A stretch of 21,870 nt of DNA from the IMG/VR virus record IMGVR_UViG_3300042540_001613, positions 1 through 21,870 of that record; one strand, written 5' to 3'. The DNA comes from a virus. The translations under genes were made by a program, and so were the position numbers. Positions 6,665 through 13,700 of the stretch are shown piece by piece. Numbering within the stretch: position 1 is the stretch's first letter; each line of letters begins with the position of its first letter. The notes under the pieces were generated by a model that searched no databases, was not told the origin of the DNA, and saw only the letters and a list, made by a program, of their open reading frames with translations.

Positions 6665-7114
6665 CTACTTAAAGAATGGTGGGAAGAACGGGGGAAAGAA
6701 CGGCGGGAAGAACGGCGGGAAGAATGGTGGGAAGAACGGGGGAAAGAACGGTGGGAAATACGGCGGGAAAAATGGCGGGAAGAACGGCGGGAAATACGGA
6801 GGGGCAACAGGTGTCACCGATGCGGTAGTTGCCCCAGGGCCACGAACACCACCACTAGTAATTGCGGTAATCGTGAAAGTGTATGCAGTTCCGTTGGTTA
6901 GTCCGGTAAATGTGTGTGGACTCGTTGCATTGGATACCGTAGTTGTCGACGGAGTAGAAACAATCTCATATGTAACGGTTCCTGTTTTTCCTCTATATGC
7001 AGGGGCTGTCCAAGTGATTACAGATTGAGCATTGGCACCAGTTGTTGCCGACTGGCCAGTCGGCGCGCCGGGCTGCTTGCCGCCCGAATCATTGGATTGA
7101 TTTGATGCTGTCAT
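6665..7114 (-). CDS. Fibronectin type III protein with (F/Y)FPP repeat tail
   Basis: A 149-residue, probably virion-associated protein. Residues ~15-104 form one fibronectin type III domain (QPGAPTGQSATTGANAQSV, ITWTAPAY, TYEIVS, FTGLTNGTAYTFTITAITSGG). Residues 107-149 are ten tandem four-residue units, YFPP or FFPP, ending in FFK, with nothing after. The gene starts 3 bp after the stop of the long fibre, as in the paralogous pair at 10223-10792. Fn3 domains in phage tails usually bind glycans or act as spacers; the aromatic-proline tail would be a stiff, very hydrophobic stalk or tip. Unlike its paralogue it has no Cys-rich end domain, so it may be a shortened or slippage-altered version. 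Copy number could vary because the DNA unit is 12 bp. Confidence 0.8.
   Translation of the reverse strand: MTASNQSNDSGGKQPGAPTGQSATTGANAQSVITWTAPAYRGKTGTVTYEIVSTPSTTTVSNATSPHTFTGLTNGTAYTFTITAITSGGVRGPGATTASVTPVAPPYFPPFFPPFFPPYFPPFFPPFFPPFFPPFFPPFFPPFFPPFFK
6668..6796 (-). repeat. 12-bp tandem repeat encoding (F/Y)FPP
   Basis: On the plus strand the unit reads roughly GGGAAGAACGGC with small variants (AAC, AAT or TAC; GGC, GGT, GGG or GGA). There are about ten and a half consecutive units in frame with the FN3 protein. Third-base variation is present, but most units differ by only one to three bases, so recent expansion or slippage is likely. Confidence 0.9.
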
Positions 7115-7117
7115 GGC

Positions 7118-9853
7118 TTACGCTGCTATATCTCCGACCAACACCCACGTGTCGGTTCCTCTCTTGATGAGCGTAGCATACGACCATTGAGCGCGAAGCT
7201 TGAGTCCTGGGGTTCCGTTAATCGTTACGCCGCCAGTCGCAACTACCGTCGTCTGACCAGCTCCTGTCTGCAGTATGTTGATTTGCGTTCCTGTCGGGAA
7301 TGCGACCGAGCTGTTTAGTGGGACTGTCAAGTTATTTGCGGAACCCACGTTCATTTCAACAATCTTGTTTCTGTCAGTAAGGACAAGGGTGTAGCTGGCT
7401 GTCTGGGCGTTTGTAGCAGGGTCTGCAAGCTTCTGGAGGTCGATTCCAGCAGTCGACGAGATGTCCGCATTGGCAATAGTTCCATCAAGAATCATTGCAC
7501 TTGTTACAGTGCCGGTTGGGAGAGTGACTGTTCCGGTGAATGTTGGGCTATTCAGTGGCGCATAGGAAGAGCCATGCTGACCGTCGAGAAGGTCCGCATT
7601 GAGGTTCGTCACTACAGTGCTTGAAGAAACGCTTAGCGGAGCAGTTCCAGTCGAAACCGTGCTGGCAAGCGTATTTGCAGAGAAGTCTGCAGCAGCATAC
7701 GAAGCGTGGCTCGTGTTGATTGGGTGCTCTGGCTCAGGAACGTAGTTTTTAAACACCTTGAATACGCCATCAGTTGCATCTCGGAAGAATCCAGCGTGGC
7801 GATATGTGCCGTCGTTGTAGTTTCCTGCCCAACCAAGGTCTGGGTTAGCAACTGAGCTGCTGTTGTTCAGGTAGATGAACGTGTCATCAACAGCGAGGTT
7901 ATTGACATTAAGAATCGTCTCCTCGCCTTGAACAGTGAGGTTTCCACCTATGACGATGTCGCCAGTTGTTTCGACTCTAGCGAATACAACTGAAGAAGAT
8001 GTCGCTACGGCTTGTCCGATTGCGATTGTCGGCGATGAACCTTCACCTGGAGTATGTGTAACGGTAACGCCGGTTCCAGCGGTTACATCATTGACATAGT
8101 TTCCAGTTGTGTCGGTTCCGAGGGCTACCGAGTTAGCAGCAATTGTTGCTGAAATCTGAACATTTGCGCTTCCATCGAACGTGGTTGAGCCAGTCACATC
8201 ACCTGTTAGCTCTATCGTTCTGGCATTAGTAAGTGAACCAGCGGTTCCGCTTGTATTGCCTGTTACGTTTCCGGTGAGGTTACCAGTTACGTTTCCTGTT
8301 ACGTTTCCAGTGAGATTGCCGGTTACGTTTCCGGTTACATTTCCAGTTACCGGACCAGCGAACTCATTTGCAGCGACTCTTGCAAACTGAACCGATGAAG
8401 ATGTTCCAACTTCCTGCGGAATCGCAATCGTTGGAGTCGCCCCCTCGCCAGTGTTGTTTGTAATTGTTACGCCAGTTCCAGCAACAAGGCTCTCGACGTA
8501 ATTTCCAGTTGTTTGGGTTCCAAGAACAACCGTTGTGCTAGCCGATGTAACTCCAGTAACGCGGCCATAACCATCGCGCGTAACGCCAGAAATAAAGACC
8601 GAAGTTGGGTTTTCTGCAGTTGAATCACTTTGTGAAATTGCTCCCAAATCCAAAAGGTTTGCGCTCACTGTCAAGCCCGAACCAGGAACAATGTTGATTG
8701 AGTTTCCTGATGCCACAAGGCCGTTGCCGGCTTGAATGGTTGCAGTTCCGCTTATCTGTTCGAATGTAATTGAGTCGGTGCCGAATACTATTTGGCCACT
8801 TGAGCCACTGCCGTCATTGGATACGCCGAACATCTGAAGACCATTTGCGAATCCACCAGCAGCATACATAACATCGCCGAATGCAACCTGGCGCGTATAT
8901 GTTCCATTGAAATCCGTAGCACGCGTTAGCACCCAGTACTCAGATGGTCCACCTTGTGCGGTTACGGTATAAACACCATTGTGAACGGCATTAGATTGAT
9001 TCTTTACAAGAATTCTATTGCCAACATTTGCTTCACCTTGGTCTACTACAAGTCGACCATACGTCGTTGCTGTAAGTGTTGCGCCGACACCAGTTCCATC
9101 TGCCCCAGCAGAACCAGCTGCGTATGATGGAGAGTTTGGAAGGACTGCATCAGTTGCGAGTCGAACTGGCTGGTGCCACGTATCCATGGCATTGCTATTT
9201 TCTACGTCAAGGACTCTTGCCAGAGTGTAGTAGTTGGTGCCATCTGTTGTGATTTCCCAAACATCGTTTGATTCGTTCCAACGAAGCTGAACGTTTGCGG
9301 ATGTTCCACGTTCGATTTCAATTCCAGCGTTTGCTGTTGGCGAGCCGGTTTCGTCGCTGTTAAGGACAATAATATTGTCAGCAATAGTTACTGTTTCTGT
9401 GTTGACAGTCGTTGTTGTTCCACTAACGGTTAGGTTGCCGGTTACAACAAGATTGTCATCGACTGTCGTTGTTCCTGATGCTGAGTCAATAGTTAGACCA
9501 CCAGATGTAGTATCGATTTCTCCTGCTGCGGTAACTCCGATTCGAACAGCGTCAATTTCTGCGCCAGTGAAAGATGCTGTCGCAGATGAGTCATTAACCC
9601 ATGCGCTACCGTTCCAACGCAAAAATTGGCCAGAAGCAAAGCTTCCGTAAGTAACGTCGTCGAGCTGGTTCAAGGTGGCATTTTCAAGAGAGCCGTAGAA
9701 GTAGGTCAGGCTGGTCCATGCGGTCGAGCCATCACCAATCTTTATCTTGTCTGTATCGGTTTCAAGGCCGACCTCACCATTGGAAAGGATTGGGTTCTCG
9801 GAAGTCCAGTTTGCGGCCGAATCTCTACGGAAAAGTATCTTTTTATAGGACAT
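7118..9853 (-). CDS. Long tail fibre with Mtd-like N-terminal domain
   Basis: A 911-residue phage fibre. Residues 1-55 match the N-terminal attachment domain of major tropism determinant-like fibres (LFRRDSAANWTSENPILSNG, then GEVGLETDTDKIKIGDGSTAW). After that come mosaic fibre modules: NLTVSGTTTTVNTETVTIAD with NAGIEIERGTS (about 138-217), a RILVKNQSNAVHNGVYTV module (about 265-370), TGN(V/L) four-residue repeats (about 501-533), one copy of the TTGNYV/VTHTPGEGSS repeat shared with the 1808-residue fibre, a NYNDGTYRHAGFFRD module (about 630-705), and a ~100-residue C-terminal domain (NAQTASYTLVLTDRNKIVEMN to the end) homologous to the end of that fibre. Likely a trimeric host-recognition fibre. 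The ATG overlaps the upstream small gene's stop as TAATG; a GGAGG 9 nt before serves as ribosome site. Confidence 0.88.
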   Translation of the reverse strand: MSYKKILFRRDSAANWTSENPILSNGEVGLETDTDKIKIGDGSTAWTSLTYFYGSLENATLNQLDDVTYGSFASGQFLRWNGSAWVNDSSATASFTGAEIDAVRIGVTAAGEIDTTSGGLTIDSASGTTTVDDNLVVTGNLTVSGTTTTVNTETVTIADNIIVLNSDETGSPTANAGIEIERGTSANVQLRWNESNDVWEITTDGTNYYTLARVLDVENSNAMDTWHQPVRLATDAVLPNSPSYAAGSAGADGTGVGATLTATTYGRLVVDQGEANVGNRILVKNQSNAVHNGVYTVTAQGGPSEYWVLTRATDFNGTYTRQVAFGDVMYAAGGFANGLQMFGVSNDGSGSSGQIVFGTDSITFEQISGTATIQAGNGLVASGNSINIVPGSGLTVSANLLDLGAISQSDSTAENPTSVFISGVTRDGYGRVTGVTSASTTVVLGTQTTGNYVESLVAGTGVTITNNTGEGATPTIAIPQEVGTSSSVQFARVAANEFAGPVTGNVTGNVTGNLTGNVTGNVTGNLTGNVTGNTSGTAGSLTNARTIELTGDVTGSTTFDGSANVQISATIAANSVALGTDTTGNYVNDVTAGTGVTVTHTPGEGSSPTIAIGQAVATSSSVVFARVETTGDIVIGGNLTVQGEETILNVNNLAVDDTFIYLNNSSSVANPDLGWAGNYNDGTYRHAGFFRDATDGVFKVFKNYVPEPEHPINTSHASYAAADFSANTLASTVSTGTAPLSVSSSTVVTNLNADLLDGQHGSSYAPLNSPTFTGTVTLPTGTVTSAMILDGTIANADISSTAGIDLQKLADPATNAQTASYTLVLTDRNKIVEMNVGSANNLTVPLNSSVAFPTGTQINILQTGAGQTTVVATGGVTINGTPGLKLRAQWSYATLIKRGTDTWVLVGDIAA
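8252..8353 (-). repeat. TGN(V/L) 12-bp tandem repeat in the fibre
   Basis: About eight in-frame 12-bp units encode TGNV or TGNL runs within the 911-residue fibre. Units are similar but not identical at third positions. In phage fibres such runs commonly form collagen-like or beta-helical shaft segments; the length could change by recombination between units. Confidence 0.8.
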
Positions 9854-10032
9854 TAGGCATTGCCTCCATCAGCTGTCAGCGCCTCCGCTGTAATTTCGGT
9901 TTCTGAGAAACCGGCGTCAATTATCGCATATTTACCCGATTGCTTCCAGAAGGAACCAGTCCATACAAAAAGTTTGCCACCGACTGCGAATTCGGCATCA
10001 GTTGACGGAGATGCGGGTAGTGTTATTGCCAT
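9853..10032 (-). CDS. Small fibre-associated protein (59 aa)
   Basis: A 59-residue frame beginning MAITLPASPSTDAEFAVGGK, followed by LFVWTGSFWKQSGKYA and ending EALTADGGNA. The VGGKLFVWTGSFWK pattern resembles the 'window-dressing' beta segments (value, then WDGTxW) common in phage fibre proteins. Support for reality: its TAA stop overlaps the fibre ATG as TAATG, exactly as the 220-residue gene at 16215-16877 does with the other giant fibre, and its GGAGGC codons double as the fibre's ribosome site. It is too short for common ORF cutoffs. Its own ribosome site is weak (GAGAT about 11 nt before). The leader is the AT-rich gap 10033-10222. Confidence 0.75.
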   Translation of the reverse strand: MAITLPASPSTDAEFAVGGKLFVWTGSFWKQSGKYAIIDAGFSETEITAEALTADGGNA

Positions 10033-10222
10033 ACCGCAATTATCTCACAGGGAAAAGACTATTTCTGGAATGGATAGAAGTTATCAAGATTGCCTCGTAA
10101 TCATTTTACTGAGTCATTTTTAGTATATTAATTTACTTTTTTTGACTTTTCTGTACTTTAATTTTATCTTTAAAATTGTAAATATATATCGAAACATTTT
10201 TAAATCCTATGCTTTTGAGTTA
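10033..10222. other. AT-rich intergenic region
   Basis: The longest non-coding stretch here, about 190 bp and much richer in A+T than its surroundings. It follows the Cys-rich FN3 gene and precedes the small fibre-associated gene, both on the minus strand, so it could carry a terminator for the first unit and a promoter for the second. On the minus strand I see TATACT, with no good -35 at 16-18 bp, and a weak AATTTT/AAAATT hairpin (about 10151-10168). No exact T4-type late promoter is seen. Both roles are unproven. Confidence 0.4.
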
Positions 10223-10792
10223 CTAGCAAGGGCTCGGATAATAACCAGCACAACCAGGTCCTGAGCAATCAGATATAAGAACGGAGCCACAACTCACACA
10301 ACCAGCAGGACTTGATGAATATGACTGATAAACCTGTCTACAGCTAAGGCTTCCGCTATTGCAGCACGAGACCGAGAACGTGCCGCCAGCGACACACGAT
10401 GCTCCAGCGCATGGGTCAAAGTGTGGCGGGAAGAATGGCGGGAAGTACGGCGGGAAGTACGGCGGAAAGTAGGGCGGGAAGTACGGTGGTGCAACTGGGG
10501 CGACACCACTAGATGATGCCGACGCTACAGAGTTAACGCCATACGAAGTATTTGCTGTAACAGTAAATGTATATGTTGTCCCATTTGTTAGCCCAGTTAC
10601 GGTAATAGGAGAGGACGAACCGCTTGCTGTTATACCACCAGGGCTTGATGTAACCGTATACGTTATTGTTGCTCGCCCTGTATATGCAGGAGCTGAAAAT
10701 GAAACAGTTGCCTGTCCATTACCGGCAGTGGCAGATACACCAGTAACTTGACCAGGCAATTTCCCAGTAGCGGCACTAACACCACGAATCAT
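10223..10792 (-). CDS. Fibronectin type III protein with YFPP stalk and Cys-rich tip
   Basis: A 189-residue paralogue of the 6665-7114 product. Residues ~11-98 are a fibronectin III domain (LPGQVTGVSATAGNGQATVS, APAYTG, TVTGLTNGTTYTFTVTANTS). Residues 104-123 are four YFPP units and one FFPP, then HFDP. The last ~62 residues hold ten cysteines (CAGASC, CC, CVSC, CSGPGC and a final C), Gly/Ser rich, probably a disulfide-bonded or metal-binding tip. The start at 10792 is chosen because ATG overlaps the stop of the giant fibre as ATGA; the frame extends to 10822 and the longer form (199 residues) cannot be excluded. Position directly after a giant fibre suggests a fibre-tip or accessory adhesin. 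Confidence 0.8.
   Translation of the reverse strand: MIRGVSAATGKLPGQVTGVSATAGNGQATVSFSAPAYTGRATITYTVTSSPGGITASGSSSPITVTGLTNGTTYTFTVTANTSYGVNSVASASSSGVAPVAPPYFPPYFPPYFPPYFPPFFPPHFDPCAGASCVAGGTFSVSCCNSGSLSCRQVYQSYSSSPAGCVSCGSVLISDCSGPGCAGYYPSPC
10412..10483 (-). repeat. 12-bp tandem repeat encoding YFPP
   Basis: Five to six consecutive 12-bp units, on the plus strand about GGGAAGTACGGC, in frame in the Cys-rich FN3 protein. It is the same repeat type as at 6668-6796 but shorter and richer in Tyr. Confidence 0.85.
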
Positions 10793-13700
10793 GTTGCGCT
10801 CAAGTCGCCGAACAAAATCCATTCATCTGTAGCCCTATTGATTAGAGTGGCAACAGAATATTGAGCTCTTAGATAATTTCCTGGCGTTGAACGTATGGTC
10901 ACTCCGCTTCCAGCAAGAATTTGGGTTTTTCCTCCCCCGTATTGGTATACGGTTATTTCTGCTCCAACAGGGAAAGCTACGCTTGAGTTTGGTGGAACAG
11001 TGAGCGTATTTGCTGAACCAATATTCATTTCGATTACCGTTCGTTTATCAGCAAGGGCAAGCGTGTAGTTGTTTGACTTGGAACTAATTGCTGCATCAGA
11101 AATACTTATTGTTGCAGTCGAGCCTTCTGACGGAGTGTGGGAAACAGTTATCCCGGTTCCAGCAGATACATCTGCCATATAATTTCCGGTCGTATCTGTT
11201 CCAAGAGCGACAGAGTTGGCTTGGATTGTTGCTGATATTGTTGCATCTGCAGAGCCATTGAACGATACAGAGCCAGTTACATCTCCAGATAGAGATATTG
11301 TTCTTGATGTCTGCAATGTTGTTGCCGTGTCGGCATTGCCGGTTACGTTTCCAATTACCGGTGCGGTTACTGCTGCAAACTGAACACTTGATGATGTTCC
11401 AACATTTTGACCAATTGAAATTGTGGCTGTAGATGCCTCTCCTGGAGTGTGAGAAACAGTTACACCAGTACCCGAGGATACATCGGCCATGTAGTTCCCA
11501 ACGGTATCTGTTCCAAGTGTTATGCCTCCGAGGGTTGCGATTGCTCCATACGATGAACCATCATTAGTAATTTCCCATTTGTCGCTAGACTCGTTCCATC
11601 TAAGAACGACATTTGTAGAGCTACCGCGCTCAATTTCTATTCCAGCATTTGTTGAAGGCGCACCAGATGTATTGCTATTAAGAACAATAATATTGTCCTC
11701 AACTTCAAGCGTCTCCGTGTTTATGGTCGTTGTAGTTCCATTAACAGTAAGATTTCCACCAATTACTGCATCACCGGTAGTAGTTACTTTTCCAAATGTA
11801 ACTGAAGCGCTAGTCCCAATATCCTGACCAATTGCCACTGTTGGTGATGAGCCCTCACCTGGAGTGTGTGTAACTGTAACACCGGTACCAGCGGTCAGAT
11901 TGGAAACATAGTTCCCAGTAGTGTCAGTACCAAGAGCTACTGAATTAGGCTGCACTGTTGTTGAGATGGTAACGTTTTGTGAACCATCAAACGAAACCGA
12001 ACCAGAGACATCACCAGACAGACTGATTACGCGAGACGCAAGCAATGCATTAGCAACGGATGCAGTTGTTACAACTGAAACATTTACCCAGTCCGTTCCG
12101 TCGTATTGCAACAAGTCTCCTGGAAGTGCATTAAGCACAGACACATCGACAAGGTCACTAAGTTCAGCAATCTCCGAAGGAGGTGTGTTCTGTTGCAACC
12201 ATGTCCCGTCGTAATAAACGAAAGTATCGAAGCTGGACGAATCAAACCAAAGGTCACCCTCTGAAGGAGAACCTGGTGCCGTATCAGAAACAGTAATTGC
12301 ACTAGAACCAAGTGACGCAGACACCCAGTTGGTTCCATTGAATGTTAAATAATCTCCGTTTACAGGGCTTGCCACAAGCACGTTACTAAGGTCGTCGAGC
12401 GTCGCATTTAGCGATACAGATGCGCTTGAACCTTCGCCTGGTGTATGTGAAACGCTAATTCCAGTTCCAGCAGTTACATCAGATACATAATTGCCAGTTG
12501 TATCGGTTCCTAGTGCAACCGAGTTCGGCTGCACTGTTGTGGATATTGATACATCCGAAGAACCGTTGAACGATACAGAACCCGATACGTCTCCAGTTAT
12601 GGAAATTGTTCTTGCCGTCTGCAGTGTTGACGCAGTTCCAGCATTGCCAGATACATCTCCGGTCACATTTCCGATTACATTTCCAGTGACTGGAGCAGAA
12701 ACATGGGCAAATGTAACTGACGATGATGTTGCAACAGCCTGACCAATTGCAACAGTTGGGCTCGAACCCTCTCCCGGCGTATGGGTGACCGTTACACCAG
12801 TGCCAGCGGTGATGTCGTTTACATAGTTACCAGTCGTATCCGTTCCAAGTGCAACTGAGTTCGGTTGCACCGCTGTTGAAATGTTTACGTTTGCGCTTCC
12901 GTCAAAGTAAACCGAACCAGAAACATCACCAGACAATTCAATGATTCTTGCGTTGTCGAGCTGTGTAGCCGTTGTTGCGTTTCCGCTCAGGTCGGCAGTA
13001 ATTGTTCCGGCAGAGAAGTTTCCATTCTCATCGCGCTTAACTATGGCCGAAGCTGAATTCGAATCCGTGGCGTTGCTTCCTATGAATATCGTTGCGCTTT
13101 CGCCAGGACTGGAAACATTTAGACCAGAGCCAGGAAATGCGGATATTTCAGCTACGTAATTACCTGTCGTGTCTGTCCCAAGAGCAACAGAATTTGGCTG
13201 AATTGTCGCTGTAATGTCGACATTTGACGAGCCATTGAAGGAAACAGAACCGCTTAGGTCTCCGCTGAGGCTAATTGTTCTAGCAGTTTGTAGCGTTGAA
13301 GCAGTTGATGCATTTCCAGTCACATTCCCCGTTAGTGGTGCAGAAACGTGCGCGAAAGTGACAGAGGCAGACGTGGCGACGTCTTGACCGATACTTACTT
13401 GCGGGCTGGTTCCTTCTCCTGGGGTGTGAACGATGTTTACACCAGTTCCGCCAGTTACATCGGCAACATAATTTCCAGTGGTTTGAGTTCCAAGAGCAAC
13501 TGTGTTGTTCGGAAGAGACACTGTTCCAGTGAATGTTGGACTGTCAATTGGGGCAAAGTATGACGAGTCGTATCCATCGAGTTTGTCAGCATTAAGATTT
13601 GTTACTGCTGTCGATGAAGAAACACTAAACGGAGCGGTTCCTGTAGGAATTGTTGATATAAAGCGTTCAGCCTGAAGTGGGGCATCACTGTATGAAGGGT

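Noticed and set aside
6668-6796. Possible CRISPR array
   Set aside because: Units are contiguous 12-bp coding repeats with no spacers.
6576-7028. Plus-strand frame encoding an NGGK tandem repeat
   Set aside because: It is the antisense of the FFPP array; the minus-strand frame has an FN3 domain, proper spacing to its neighbours and family sense, while the plus frame does not.
9860-10123. Plus-strand 87-codon frame
   Set aside because: It is antisense to the small fibre-associated gene, which has TAATG coupling and a fibre-like sequence.
10033-10222. T4-type late promoter in the AT-rich gap
   Set aside because: No TATAAATA match on the minus strand; AT-rich chance matches only.
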